Source: Perognathus longimembris pacificus (lineage: Eukaryota > Chordata > Mammalia > Rodentia > Heteromyidae). From it: 64,000 nt of DNA. Under the pieces are notes generated by a model. That model made no database searches, was not told the DNA's origin, and saw nothing but the letters and a program-made list of their open reading frames with translations. Positions 12,230 through 24,714 of this stretch are shown here, piece by piece. The DNA lies in the NCBI RefSeq assembly GCF_023159225.1, contig NC_063164.1:75039800-75103799 (forward strand), read 5' to 3'. The translations under genes and the position numbers were made by a program. How positions within the stretch are numbered: the stretch's first letter is position 1; every line of letters starts with the position of its first letter.

Positions 12230-12545
12230 GTGAAGCCACGGTTCAATTCAATTTATTTTTATATTGCCTCTCATACAAAATCTCTCAAAACACTTTACAG
12301 TAAGAGATAAAATAATCATATAACACTTGCCCATACTGGGGTATGGCTGCGATCACCCAGACAGCAAGGGTGGACATCTGTGGTTCGTTATGGGTCAAAG
12401 TCTCTGGTTAGGAACCACTCGTTTAGAAGCCATATAAAGGAGCATTTCAGTAGAGTGACGTGCCCATATAATATCACTTACGGAGCCCTGTTTTCTCTAG
12501 GGACAAGTAAGAGACTTAGTTGTTCTTTTCAGATTAAGAACAAAA
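12230..12545. other. Non-repetitive CpG-containing block; candidate ancient or conserved element
   Basis: In contrast to its AT-rich, CpG-poor surroundings, this block retains several CpGs ('gctgcgatcaccc', 'ggttcgttatgg', 'gtgacgtgccc', 'cttacggagccc'). Its left part, 'ttcaattcaatttattttt' to 'aaaacactttacagtaaga', resembles the 3' ends of some very old vertebrate retroposons, though I cannot name a family. An 83-codon plus-strand frame overlaps it (12380-12631), but its tail is a lysine run from an A-rich repeat, so I do not call it a gene. The conserved-element idea is an inference from composition only. Confidence 0.25.
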
Positions 12546-12826
12546 AGAAAAAGAAAAAGAAAAACACCTTCTCTCTTAAAACGGTGATGGTCTTAACTAG
12601 TGACCAGTTTCCTTCTCATATGCAAAGCTAAAGTGCCAAAGCAGGAGGGCAGGTTTTCTTGCCATTTACTTTAATCACGTATGATTTATGGCTTCCTGAG
12701 AAGCAGTTACTATGGGGCACATCTTTTTGTTGTCTGTGTTCCATATTTGGACCCCCAGAGGTAAAAGATAAAAACTGGTACATAGAATGAAATGAGCATT
12801 ATTTCTTTTAGTCAACCTATATTACA

Positions 12827-12996
12827 GAAAACAGAGAGAGAGACAGACAGAGAGACAGAGACAGAGAGGGAGGAAGGGAGGGAAGGAAAGAGGAGGGGTG
12901 GGAGGAAGGGAGGAAAGAAGGAAGGAAGGAAGGAAGGAAGGAAGGAAGGAAGGAAGGAAGGAAGGAAGGAAGGAAGGAAGGAAGGAAGGAAGGAAA
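12827..12996. repeat. Purine tract: (GA)n-rich then (GAAG)n
   Basis: Positions 12831-12909 are GA/GGGA-rich and 12910-12996 are a nearly pure GAAG/GGAA repeat. The plus-strand frame reading Lys-Glu-Gly-Arg repeats is a consequence of this tract, not a protein. Confidence 0.95.
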
Positions 12997-13013
12997 TGTT
13001 TAAGACTTGGGGG

Positions 13014-13221
13014 GGCTGGGAATATGGCCTAGTGGCAAGAGTGCTTGCCTCATATACATGAAGCCCTAGGTTCGATTCCTCAGCATCACGTATACAGAAA
13101 AGGCCAAGAAGAGCCGCTGTGGCTCAAGTGACAGAGTGCTAGCCTTCAGCAAAAAGAATCCAGGGACAGTGCTCACGCCCTGAGTTCAAGCTCCAGGACT
13201 GTCAAAAAAAAAAAAAAAACA
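13014..13221 (+). mobile_element. IDL-Geo dimeric SINE
   Basis: The left monomer is 'ggctgggaatatggcctag' with B-box-like 'ggttcgattcctc'. The right monomer has 'gccgctgtggctcaagtga' and ends 'ccaggactgtc' before a run of about 17 A. It is more diverged than the 10.16 and 46.31 kb copies. It lies 18 bp after the GAAG repeat, and I find no clear target duplication. Confidence 0.88.
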
Positions 13222-13858
13222 TTTGGAAGCTCACAACAAACCAAAGGCATTCTGGAGAAAAGGAATGAATGATGTACGGGCACAGAAAGAAAAATTTTGC
13301 TAGATAAGGCATCCCAAATTAAATAATAATCCCCATTAAGGGGAAAGTGGAAAGGATAATAAGCCAATCCTGGCAAAGGGAAATTAGGTCAAATTGGTGT
13401 ATCAGTTTACAGGGGGCTATTCTGGCTATGATTTAAGGAAACTGGAGATGTTACTGTACTCTGAGAGTGACTGAGCTATGCAGGGTAAGGAAAAAGTACA
13501 TTCAGCAGTTGAAAGCTACTGTGTTTGCACCATTCTTTTACAAAGCAAATAGCAATTTAAACTCACAAAGCCCCTGAGAAAGTAATGCTTGAACAATTTC
13601 CCCACCCCCCCCCCCACCTCCCTCCATCCTTTTCACATAGCTTTACAAGAATCACTGCAGGAAACTGGATGATCTGGAGATAGTCAAGTTGAGCAACAAG
13701 ATAAGCTAAAGTCGAAAAAGCTAAACATCTAATATTCTCATTCGTATGTGGAGTATAATGATCGTAATTGGAGCACAAGGATAAAAGGAGAATTCACAAG
13801 GAGGGCATGAACAGGATGGGCCAGGGCTAAAGGAAGGATTATTGAGGGGTGAAAAGAT
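13222..13858. other. Mostly unrecognised; C-rich tract at about 13600-13626
   Basis: No gene is visible. There is a run of C ('ccacccccccccccccacc'). The stretch 13735-13858 has 'attcgtatgtgg' followed by purine-rich sequence and may be a worn L1 3' end on the plus strand, but support is weak. Confidence 0.35.
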
Positions 13859-13898
13859 GTGTGTGTGTGTGTGTGTGTGGGTGTGTGTGTGTGTGTGT
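13859..13898. repeat. (GT)n microsatellite
   Basis: About 40 bp of GT with one 'gg' interruption. Confidence 0.95.
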
Positions 13899-15179
13899 AA
13901 AGGAACTGGAGTGGAGTTGCAGAGGGAATAAGATAGAGTGAATTCGCTCAAGTATATGTGTTCATTTATAGAAATATCATAATGAAACAGTTCATAATAC
14001 AAATGTATATTAACAAAAAAAAACTAGTGGAGACAAAATATTCTTTTTCCAAAGACATGTTTTTCCAAAACTACCAAAATCAAAAGAAGCCTATGTCTCC
14101 AGAAGCATTTACATTATTCATAACAGTAAATACTCCCAAATTTCTTTGGGAAACATGTTTCTAGAAAGATGTTACTCCCTCCCTGCTTTTTAAATCATCA
14201 TCTTCTTCTTATGCCAAGCCACATCTTCATAATACAGAATAACAAACTAGAATACAATGTAACTCATTTTTTGACCTTTTAATATTTCTGTCACTAATTG
14301 TCACTGTTGAGAACTACTCTCTATCCTGAGGTGATGGATTATTTAATTAGCCATTGACCTTTTCCCAACGTTTGTTGACAATGAACAACACTCCCATGAA
14401 AACTGCCTGCTTCAGATATTGGTCAATTCTATGTTGTTCATCAATTGGAAAGTACTGTGTTGAGTTTTTTCAACTTTGGTCAAATAAGTAAAATCTCTTT
14501 ATAAAACTTATCTACTTATGAATTCATATATTTTCCATGTAACTGAACAGTAAGCTTATAATATTTTTTTAAATAACAAGCATATGACAACATATACGTC
14601 TGATGGAACTTGAATCAGCCTCAAAAAGTAGTGTTATCTGGATTCTAATGCTAGCCATCTCCCAAAGTCACCAGAAGAATACAACTTCTTCAAAGGAATA
14701 AGATGTCTGGGAGAGGGAAATAAATTTTTTTTAAAGTTCTTCAAAGCATTGTTTATAACTTATATTTATCAGTAAAAGAAAGGTTCCTGAGTTTTTCCTC
14801 AAATGTTTATTTTGGTCTTAGAATGTCACAAGTTATGGTAAATGTTGGCTAAATAGTACAATTAGAACATTTCATCTGAATTTATGCTAAAACATCATCT
14901 TCAATTCCTCACTACACACTCAGCAATCGGACACCTCCTTGTTTTCTTTCTTGAAAGGCGTTCCTCTCAGATGCAGGGGAAGGCTGAGCCCTATAAGCAC
15001 AGGTTTCACTGAGAATGTTTCTTTTCTGCAGCCCTTCTTTTCCCAGACTCAAATAAGGTGGCATTTAATACAGTTTGGAACATTTTCAAAGGATAGGCAA
15101 CTGGTCCTTATGGCATTACTACTACATAATAGTTTGGTTTTCAAAGATTTGTGTGAAGACAGAGTGTAAAGTGATTTAG
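13899..15179. other. No recognisable feature
   Basis: AT-rich DNA with only short chance frames. I recognise nothing in it. Confidence 0.45.
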
Positions 15180-15345
15180 ACAAGTCGTGGTCTTAGTTCT
15201 TTTCCTTTCTGAATGATAGAGTAGAAACTTATCTTTCTGGTACCTTCATTTACTCATCTATAAAGTGGGAATAAAATCACCAACCAGTCCTTCTTTGCTG
15301 TGAAAATTGAATGAGATAATATTTGCAAAATTCTTAACAAATAGT
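15180..15345 (+). mobile_element. MIR SINE fragment
   Basis: The string 'ctcatctataaagtgggaat' followed by 'attgaatgagataatatttg' reproduces the order of the MIR 3' half ('ctcatctgtaaaatggg' ... 'ttaaatgagataat'). Confidence 0.65.
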
Positions 15346-17983
15346 AAAAAAAAATATTAAGACAAAGCTGTTCTTATGTAACACTGAATTTTCCAGTTAG
15401 TTTTACAGATGTGACCTTTATCTCTGCAGAGGAAAATGTAATATGTTAGAGATGTTTCAGCAACATCTGAAGTCCATTTCTATTTCCCTGGAGTCTACAG
15501 TGTTTAAAGACTTGACATTATGGAAGTATATTGTCTTCATTAATTTATGTTAATTTTTAATGTTAGTATGGCAGTACAGTATAATATCTATGTAAGTCTG
15601 TGTGTGTGCATATATACACAAGCACACACATACACATGTAGATATTGGAGGGTAAAAGAGTTTTGACCCCAAGAAAGCAGATTTTCATTAAAGCTTTAAC
15701 CTAAGACATAATATCAAGCATTAATTGTAACAAGGACCATTGTTTTGCTTGATAGGAAAAGAAAGTTCCTAAAGTGAAAGATGTTTTGAAATTAGCAAAA
15801 TCATAGTGTTTATATTAATTACAATTTAGGGAAATATAACTGAAATTAAACTGTGGAGTACAATTATATCCACTGGAGAAATGCATGCAAGTTTCACTTG
15901 TTCTTGTATATTTCTGTAAATTATTTATCTGCTCTGACATCTATCCATTTCCCTTCTAAGCTAAGGAGCTTATCTCCTGTAATAACAGATGTATACAAGC
16001 ATAACATCAGATACCTGGATAGGTGTGTTGTATGTTTGATACATGGATGACATTAATGTAATATTATGATTGATATCTATTAGCACGTACATCACCAGAA
16101 TGTAGACTCGAATATCTTTGACAGAAGCTGCCCTTTCCATGTCTTTGTCAATCCACCCCAGAATTGCAAGAATGAGCAAATGTGACAGGAAAGAGCTGTA
16201 CCAATTATAGATGAAAGGATAGTATCTTCTCCCACCATTTGATGTGATTTATTTGGCAATCCTTCTGCATTCGTACACAGCAGATTGTAGCTGCTTATGA
16301 AGTGACAAATGGTTCTCAATGACATTGAATGACTTCTCTAATCAATTTAGCTTGTCTAAAAAGTGGTCATGAATTGTGGTGTTTGTCGAATGTCAGTGGG
16401 TACAGAAAGGATTGAACTTTGTGCACTGAAAACATATATTCCTAACATACACCAGAAAGAGTAAAAGCAAGAGGAGTTTGTCTGGATGACATAAGTTTCA
16501 AAATGCATGTAAAACAAAACCAATATTTTAAAGTTTTTAATTTGAATATTGTTTTCAAAAAGAAGTGCTACAGTTTGTACATTTTTTAAAATACCCTTTT
16601 TCCTTGTGTGGTTTTATTTGGTAAGAGGAGGATTTACAATTAACCTTTGGTAGAAAATTGTTTTTTAAAAATTCTGCTGTTAGTGAAATAATTGAAGATA
16701 CTCTTAACTTTGTGGACTTCTTTTTACACAGTGGATGAAGTTTATAATTATGTGTTATTCCTTAAATGAACAATATTTTAGCCTAAGTGACTTCATTGAC
16801 AAATTCATTGAATATATTGCATATTTTTAATTATCCACTATGAACCAGTTAGCTCCTACAAACTGGGGTTATTTTTCTTAAACACTGAAGAAATATATGC
16901 ATGTTAAATTTACATGAGTGTTAAGTTAGACTTTTGTCTAACACACATAACTAATAAAAATAGAATGAAGTTACAGGTTGAGTTAACCTTCTCCAAGTGT
17001 ATTTACATATTTATTTCCATTTATTAGACATAGGTAGTCATTTACACACTTAATAGAAAGAACTACTGCTATAAGCCAAGAATGATTTTTTCCTATCTCT
17101 GTATTATTCAAATTTATTAAACAATATTTCACGTTTGTTTGACACAATGTCAAACTCAGGGCTCCTAAAGAACTGCTACAGCTTTGGAACTGTTATGCTT
17201 TCTTGGACTTTAATCATTTTTGGCAAGGCTCCACTTCCTGTCAGAAAGTGAAACAGCTTTGGAATGTCATTTTCACGAAAGAAAACAGAGAGAATCCAAG
17301 AGGAAGTTCTCCTCCACTCCAGATCCCCTAAGATACTCAAACACACTCACAGGAGGGCTGGAACACATCAAACATTAACAGAGGGAAAAGGACACAATTT
17401 TCCCACATTAAAATACATGGATAAAGTTGAACCTCTGCTAAAAATAGTTCCCATGACTAATCCTATTAAGTTTAAAAAATTGGGCAGTATCCTACTTCAA
17501 GCAGAATTACTCTGCCATCACACTCCACTGCCCCCACCCCAATACCATACCAAAGCAAGCAGCCCCTCTAAGTGAGACTTCCATCATTCCCTTTGTAGTG
17601 ACATTACAGAAAGGAAGAGAGACAGAGGGAGAGATTGGATATTGGCTTTTATTCTGGGCTCAGATATCAAAGAAACCAAAAAAAAAATAAGATGTAAAGA
17701 TCAAAATTATCTCGGAATACCAAAAATTCTGAAGAATGATATACTGTCCTAAATAGATCTGCAATGTTTTCCCACTCACTCTTGGACTCTGTCAGTGTCC
17801 CTGGGGAGCAATGTTATCACAGAAAGCAAACAAGGATTTTACTCTGAGCTCTGCCACTTTAAGCCCTAAAAACGTTGCATGCACTTACAGAGAAGCCAAA
17901 TGTAAAATTATCTCCTCTCCTGGACTTGCAAGCCCTAGATTTTTGTGTCTTGTGACAATCACATTGACTGGTATGCTTTGTCA
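15346..17983. other. No recognisable feature over about 2.6 kb
   Basis: AT-rich sequence. A small AT/AC-rich patch with 'tatacacaagcacacacata' is at about 15600-15640. A 103-codon plus-strand frame at 17264-17575 has no recognisable motif, and I do not call it a gene. Confidence 0.45.
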
Positions 17984-18052
17984 GACAAAGAGAGAGAAAA
18001 AGAGAGAGAGAGGGAGAGACAGAGAGGGAGAAAGAGAGAAAAAGAGAGAGTG
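17984..18052. repeat. (GA)n-rich low-complexity tract
   Basis: Runs of 'gagaga' with GGGA and AAAG variants. It inflates the length of frames crossing it on both strands. Confidence 0.85.
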
Positions 18053-19555
18053 GGGGGCTATCAGGATTCTTGCTGTCCTACAGTTCACACTGATAATTGA
18101 TGCTACTCTGGTATTTTGGAAGAGTAGATACCGGAATATAAAGGAGTCTCTGCAGAAGGCATCATTAGGTACCATGATATTGGCATATGTTAGCTAAGTG
18201 ATTAGCAATGGAGAGGTTCAGCTGCAGTGAAACCTAAACCCAGCTGATGCCATTAAATGCAGATCTAATGAACCCCATACACCACATTAAAGCAGAGAAA
18301 GCAAAATGACAATAGAAGAATGGCTTTTAATGAAATCATCAATCCAAAAAAGGAGTGGTGATAAATGTCAGTTAAGGAACCTTTTGTGGAACTACAGATG
18401 TTTGAAAGGACAGATAGGTAATCCCTCACATTGTGCAGACACCTCAAACATTGTTTATGACTTTGTAGCAAAACGGTCCATTTTTCCAGTTCAAGAGTAG
18501 CATGCAGAAAATGAATTGACTAGCTGATACATTTCCCCACTGCCAATATAGTATGCAGTCTTATGTCCATGAATGTTATGAAGAAATGATCTTCTGTTGA
18601 AGATTGAATTGTACATGTTTCCAACAATCAGTAATTCACAGATTTGAGTTCTTCAGTGTTGGATCGTATCTGGTATATCTATATGTCATATGTGCTATGA
18701 CCAAGAACTAGTCACGAGAAGGTAACCACATTTTTCAGCTTGCCTGGGATAAGTCTCAACTTAATGCTCTACCAAAGCAATTGAAAGGGAAAGTTTTGAA
18801 GTTTACCAAAGGAAAGTTTTCTCTTCCACGTTAACGAACAGTAAAGAATGCAGGTGGGTAGTGAGGAGTTAAGAGTGCAGGTTCTACAGACATGCAGCCT
18901 GGATTTAACACCAAGGCCTGCTTCTTTGTTCCTAAAAGCTGAAATATATCTGTGTTGGGCCAGAAGAAAAAGAAAGGATCCAAGAAGTAAACATACATAT
19001 GAAAAGATATGATTGAAAGGGACAAGAAGGTTCCCATCTTTCTCTTCTGAGTATCATTCCTGAGTATTCCCACAATGTGAAACTTGCTGTAGCCTGTGAG
19101 TTAGTGAACTCCTTTGGCTATGGCCTTCTATGGCCATCCATGGCTTGTCCTCTGCATGAACCATCTAACAGCAAAGCTGAATCATTATCCCTGGGGACCA
19201 GCAAGGTCCAGAAGACTCTAAATGCAAACTTTCAGAAACTATTTTTTTTTAACAAAGAGGATATGTCAATAACCAGATAATTAGCAGGACAAACCATTAG
19301 TTTTAAAGCAGGAATGTTCGGCATCTAGAAAGGTTGCAATTTTATGAGCCATTTGTAAAAGTTTCAGGGCAGTATGACCCAAACTCAGAAAAATTAAGGT
19401 TTCTATTTGAAGAACTATATTACTACAAAAGATACTTTAATTTAAAAAAAATTAAAGCAGCAGAGGAGTTGGCATTTTGTGATGCAGGATATAGGCCTGA
19501 TCTTCACCTCTATGGATCCTTATGAAGGAATCCACTCATATGAAATGATTCTTGT
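18053..19555. other. No recognisable feature
   Basis: No gene or repeat identified. A 63-codon frame at 19334-19525 is without recognisable homology. Confidence 0.45.
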
Positions 19556-19800
19556 GATGGTGTGAGCCCTAGCCTCAGGTATGCCAGCTGCCATTCACAT
19601 TCTGTGTTACAATTCTGTTTGTCTTCGGAATAACGGTACAACTGCTTACTTTGTCTTGTGCTTTGTTTCATTCACTTGAAATGAAGGTAATAATGACAGC
19701 TACTTTGTGAGATTGTTCTAAGAGCTCAATGAGAAAATGTGTCCTGAGCCCTGAGAACACTAATATCTCACATACACAACTACAAGCTATGTCCATTAGT
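19556..19800 (+). mobile_element. MIR-like SINE, diverged
   Basis: The part 'gaaggtaataatgacagcta' then 'tttgtgagattgttctaaga' and 'caatgagaaaatgtgtcc' follows the order of the MIR 3' half. The upstream part is less clear and the left boundary is approximate. Confidence 0.45.
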
Positions 19801-19875
19801 ATCACTTGTTATAGTAGGTATTATTGTAGAGATTTGTGTTTTTTATCATTCATCTTTTCTTATCTGTTTGATTTT

Positions 19876-20030
19876 TATTACTATTTTTAAGTAATTGTAC
19901 AAAGAAATTGCCATTTAACGAAACAGTTTATGAATACAATGTATCTTCATCAGTGTCACCCTCTATCATTTTATATGACATTGAATTCTCCATTTCTAGT
20001 AGCCAATTACTCCTTCTTGTGCCTATGTGT
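19876..20030 (-). mobile_element. Possible worn L1 3' end
   Basis: On the plus strand, 'attgtacaaagaaattgcca' and 'gaatacaatgtatcttcatc' resemble the terminal segment of the L1 3' ends seen at 1.9 and 54.2 kb. Weak. Confidence 0.25.
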
Positions 20031-20204
20031 ACATCTGCTAACCTATGGTGAATTTTCTAGAGTGAAGATTTCTTGTCTTCAGATATTTTCCAATTCCTAT
20101 ACATCATTAATGAGTCTAAATTTCCTTAGAAATTAATAAAAACTATGTTACCTTGTTCATCTTTCTCTTTCTTTCTCTCTCTCTCCAGTTTCTGTCCTCT
20201 ACAA

Positions 20205-20241
<37 letters not shown>

Positions 20242-20265
20242 ATTATTATTATTATTATTATTATT
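20205..20265. repeat. Compound (GAT)n-(ATT)n microsatellite
   Basis: About 12 GAT units (20205-20240) pass directly into about 8 ATT units (20240-20265). It follows a short pyrimidine tract at 20160-20186. The frame reading poly-Asp then poly-Tyr is an artefact. Confidence 0.95.
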
Positions 20266-21513
20266 TGGGTCATTTACTGCAAATTTTGATGTCCTTAAAT
20301 TCAGTGATCTGGCTTTTCAACATAAAAAAAGACATTTCCACAACATAAACAGGTCTGAGTTCATTGTCAGCTGATTCCCACTGATGGAGCGCTCCAACTT
20401 CATACTGACATCTCAAGAGTACATTTTCATGGGCTTTCTCTGTAAGCCAAACTGCAAGTCTTACATCCAGCCTACTAAAAAATGCCCATAGGGGGATAGT
20501 AGCCAAAGGTCTAACAAACAGCTTGCTATAGCTCTAATGGTAAGACATATAAAATGCATCATACATTAAATTTAATGTTGCCTCATTAGTCTTAATTAGA
20601 TTCCTACATTACACCAAGATTATGCTTTCTTCATGTTTATGTTTGCTACTAAAATGAAGTCTACTCCCAGCTAATACTTCTGTATACTTCTTTAACCTTT
20701 TAATAAAAGTGTCCAGAAATGGTTTAATATTCAATAACTTTCTTCATCTTAGAAAAATAATCCCCACAAAACAGAAAACTAAACTATCAAATTTCTAAGA
20801 AGTTTCTTGTCATGCATGAAGTCTGTAAAAGAAGTTCTGAATTTTTGCTTCTTTATTTTACTTGGAAATAAAGTTTAAAACTGAAGATATTTGTTCACTA
20901 CAAAGAGTAATTGGCTTGTTATTTCCTTTATTCCCTTTCTATAATTATATATAATATGCAATACATTTTTGCAATTAAAAGATAATTTTATTCCTTCACT
21001 TCTCTATTATTTCATAGTTTTGCTTTTCATTTTATTGGCATTTCCCAGGAAGACATATGGCATGCAGTATTATCATAGCTAATATGAATGGGATATTAGA
21101 ATTGAAAAGGAAAAAAATCAGAGGGTAATCATTTTTAAATAATAAATAATTAACACTTCTATGGAGGTATAGATGTATAGACCTGTAGACAGGACTGTAG
21201 ATCATAGTGAATCCATGCTCAGAAGCCAGGCTTTTTGGCCCACAATTCAGCACACTTGTGATCAATCTACAGTGAACATATAATTTTTCTGCTGTCATAG
21301 TTAAAATACATTTCATACAAGCTCTACAACTCCGACTCTGAGTTGACATGTAGGTGTTATCATCACATATGAACAGATTCTAAAAATACTTTTTACTTGC
21401 CTGCATTTTCATGAGAAAGTATATACTTATGAAAAAGGAAGACAAATAAAAGGCAATGTAAGTAATGCTTGCTAAAATCTATGAATTGTTAATGCACAAT
21501 GTACAGTGGGTGA
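20266..21513. other. No recognisable feature
   Basis: AT-rich sequence, with nothing recognised. Confidence 0.45.
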
Positions 21514-21630
21514 AGACCAGGACATGGTGGCACATGCCTGTACATGTGTTCCAAGAAGCTGGGCAAAAAGGTCTAATGTTCAATATCATCCTAAACTACA
21601 TAATGAGACTCTTGTCTCAAAAAAAAAACC
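21514..21630 (+). mobile_element. B1-like SINE
   Basis: The start 'aagaccaggacatggtggca' and then 'catgcctgtaca' resemble the B1 left end. The copy ends 'gactcttgtctcaaaaaaaa', the usual 3' end of a 7SL-derived SINE, followed by an A-rich tail. The middle is diverged. Confidence 0.7.
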
Positions 21631-21689
21631 AACAAAAACAAGACAAAAAAGAACAACAGATTAGATTAATAGAATATACCCCCAATGTA

Positions 21690-22140
21690 TCAAAGTAATC
21701 TCATTATTGAGCTACCTAGACAGCCATATTCATCACAGCACTATCATATTTGCCAGGTAAAGAATCAGTCCAGGTGTCAATCATTCAAGAACAGATCATG
21801 GAAATTCATCACAGGTACACAATAGATTTGTTCATACTTTAAGGAAGAAATTTTGTTGTTTTGTTGGAGAATGGATGGATACAACTGAAGATCATCACAT
21901 TAAATGAAATAAGCCAGACAGAAAGACAAGTTTCTAATGATGTCTCTCACTTTTAGAAAGTAGGAGAAACAAAATATGAGTCATAGTCATAGAAGTAAAG
22001 AGGAGACTGCTATGAAGGTAGAAGAGGAAGGCAAAAAGGGAAAGAAGATAAGTGGGTAAGGAAGAGTAATGAAAGAGATGAAACAATTTGCTACTTACAA
22101 TTTTAATATGTGCCAAATTTAAAGGGAAAATAAATTAAAT
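21690..22140 (+). mobile_element. L1 3' end (last part of ORF2 and 3' UTR), worn
   Basis: The order 'ttcatcacagcactatcata' , 'ccaggtgtcaatc', 'gagaatggatggatacaact', 'aatgaaataagccagacaga' follows the end of mammalian L1 ORF2 as seen intact at 30.5-30.75 kb. A purine-rich 3' UTR follows to about 22140. Many stops are present and nothing is coding now. Confidence 0.65.
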
Positions 22141-22512
22141 TTTAGTCCTGTTAATTTAGGATTAGCCACATTGTACTCCTGCTAGAGCACACATTATGTT
22201 TCTCTTAGTCCCCCACTCCTCCCCAGAAATGACCAAGATTCAACTAATGTCATTGACAATGAGGCAAAAAACATCAAAATTAGGTACTGAAAGAAGTAAT
22301 CAAGGAGATGATAAAAAAGAGGGAATTCAAAACCAAATAATATTCTTGTACAATATGGAACCACTAACACATTTGGAAAATATTTAAATTTTGTCATCTA
22401 CTTGGCACTATAACCATGAGGAACACATAGGTATGGTAAAAACAGAAGTCCTGAGAAGAGGCAATGTTAGATCAGAGCACATTTTTAAACCAAAGAGATT
22501 TTTGTGTGTGTA

Positions 22513-22726
22513 TGCCAGTCCTGGGGTTTGAACTCAGGGGCGCAGGAGTGCTCCTGAGCTTTTTTGCTGAAGACTAGCACTCTACAACTTGAACCACAGC
22601 TCCACTTCCAGCTCTTTGGTGGTTAACTGGAGAGAATATTCCCACAAACTTTGCTGCCTACCAGAATCCTCAGACCTCACCCACCCGAGGAGCTGGTATT
22701 AAAGGCATGGGCCACCAGTACCCATC
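22513..22726 (-). mobile_element. B4-type composite SINE (B1 + ID)
   Basis: On the plus strand, 'tcctggggtttgaactcagg' and 'gcactctacaacttgaacca' (ID-like half reversed) precede 'ggcatgggccaccagtaccc' (B1-like half reversed). The orientation is therefore minus. Confidence 0.75.
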
Positions 22727-23339
22727 CCAAATAGCCTTTGTACAATATTTGTTCAATTATTTTCACCTATTTTGGAGTTGAATATCTACTTTGAAATCTA
22801 ACCGTTGTATTTTTCTAGGAATTAGACTTATTACCTTGAGTCATTTTCCAACATCTATGGTAAGCATTAATTTAATGGTCCATAGTAACAGGCCCTTGGA
22901 TACAAATTCAAACTCTGGAGTATCTAAAATATTTTAAATACCATTTTCAAATCGATTTAATATTTCCAAGTTAGACAAATAAATCATACTTTCATGAAAT
23001 GAAATTTCTGATTACACAATGGAACATTTAGGTAAAGTAATAGCATAAAAATTTCCTAAAATACAAAAAGAAATGTAAATAAGATAAAGATATATGATAA
23101 AATTGTTCATTCATTTAAATTCTGCCATTCATAATATAATCTTAGAATATTTGTGGCACATATTCTAGAACAATACATGTTTTAAAAAGTCCGGCATTCA
23201 TAAAAATTAGAAATATCTACATGCCAGTTGAAGTGATTGTAATCGAAAACACTGACAACAAGTGTTATGAGCATGGAGTAGGAATACAAAACTATATAGC
23301 TTCTCTTAAAAACAACAGAACAGCTTCTTACATGATTAA
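22727..23339. other. No recognisable feature
   Basis: AT-rich DNA, with nothing recognised. Confidence 0.45.
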
Positions 23340-23935
23340 ACATACACCAGCCACATGAGACAGCAATCTCATTCCTTAGTTTTTATCTGAAGTAGAAAAT
23401 ATGATGTTAACTAAATAAATAATTATATCCACCACATAAATGTTTGTAGCAGTTTTTTCTCAATGGCTAAAATTTTATAAGTAGCCAAGATATATTTCAG
23501 CAGACAAAGGGATAAACTGATAAATCCATATAATGAAATATTATTTAGTGTTTAAAAGAAACTAAGTTAAAAAGTCATAAACTAATAGAGTGGAGACACG
23601 AGTCCATACAACTAAGTGAACAAAAAGCCAATTTCAAAAATATTACCTATTGTACAACACCAATTTCATGACACTCTGGAAAAGGTAGCATTTTAAAAAC
23701 AATGAAAAAGATCAGTGATTTCTAAAGAGAGGGCAAGTATGAACAGGCTAACCATGGAAAATGGTTAGGGCAATGAAAATTCTGTGTGATGTTCTAACAT
23801 GGATATATGCAATTATATATTTGCCCAAGTCCATAGGCTGCACAACACTAAGAGTGAACTCTGATGTCTGGAGGTGATAATGATGTGTCAAGGTATGTCG
23901 ATAAATTGTGATAAATCTTCTGGTAGAAGATGTGG
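23340..23935 (+). mobile_element. Ancient L1 3' end
   Basis: The segment has 'atgtttgtagcagttttttc', 'cagacaaagggataaactga', 'taatgaaatattatttagtg' and later 'ggctgcacaacactaagagt'. These keep the order of the ORF2 C-terminus and 3' UTR of old mammalian L1 subfamilies (the 'gcacaac' segment lies in their 3' UTR). It is heavily mutated, and the subfamily cannot be fixed by eye. Confidence 0.6.
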
Positions 23936-24714
23936 GTAATTAAGGAGATTGTGCATGTATGCAGAAAGAAGTTATATGTGAATCCTCTGCACTTTCTGCT
24001 CAATTTTGATTTGATCCTAAAATGTTCTAAAAACATTATTAAGAAAGGTTAAGCATGAAAGATAAAAGTAAAAGTCCTATATACTCTTTAACAAATTTAC
24101 ACTGAGAAAGCCAACTCCAGAGGTACATAGTGAAATGGACAGTAGCTTTTACTATTAACGTTTGGGTTATAGTAAGTCATGAAACCACCCACGAAATGTC
24201 AAAATACTCTGTACACCTCAGAATTAGAGATGTATGACTCATAGTGATTTATGGAAACATTACTTATAATGTATTTTCTATTCATTTCTGTCCAGTGCTG
24301 CACCTTTTATAAACCTACTGATTAATATCAAACAGTGAACAAATCTGACAGGCAGGATTACCAATGTAACAAAACTGTTTATAGTGCGAATGAAAAAAGA
24401 ACACCGTTTCCAGGCAGTGTACTTAATAATAAAATCCTGTTATACTTAAGTGGTGAAGGGATTACTTAACTGTCAAAGTTCCTTTAACTGCTGAGAGTAG
24501 CCACATTAAAGACATGCTACTCAGAAGCACCAGTGAAGTGTTTTATGCCAGTTTATTCATCATTATCATATTTCTACTTTTAAATATAATATCATTGATG
24601 TCTAACATAATAAAACCAATTACTCAAACTCTCAGGAGACATTTTATGAAAGAAAATAAGTAAAGACTTTTTTCACACATATTTAAGTTCACTTTTCATA
24701 ACTACTCTGTATTA
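23936..24714. other. No recognisable feature
   Basis: Nothing recognised in this AT-rich interval. Confidence 0.45.

Noticed and set aside
12792..13061. Plus-strand 89-codon frame rich in Lys-Glu-Gly-Arg
   Set aside because: It is produced by the GA/GAAG purine repeat and runs into an IDL-Geo SINE.
17264..17575. 103-codon plus-strand frame
   Set aside because: No motif recognised, low-complexity basic composition, and no supporting signals.
19334..19525. 63-codon frame rich in Tyr/Phe/Lys that looked protein-like
   Set aside because: I could not connect it to any family. It is short and next to an old MIR-like repeat.
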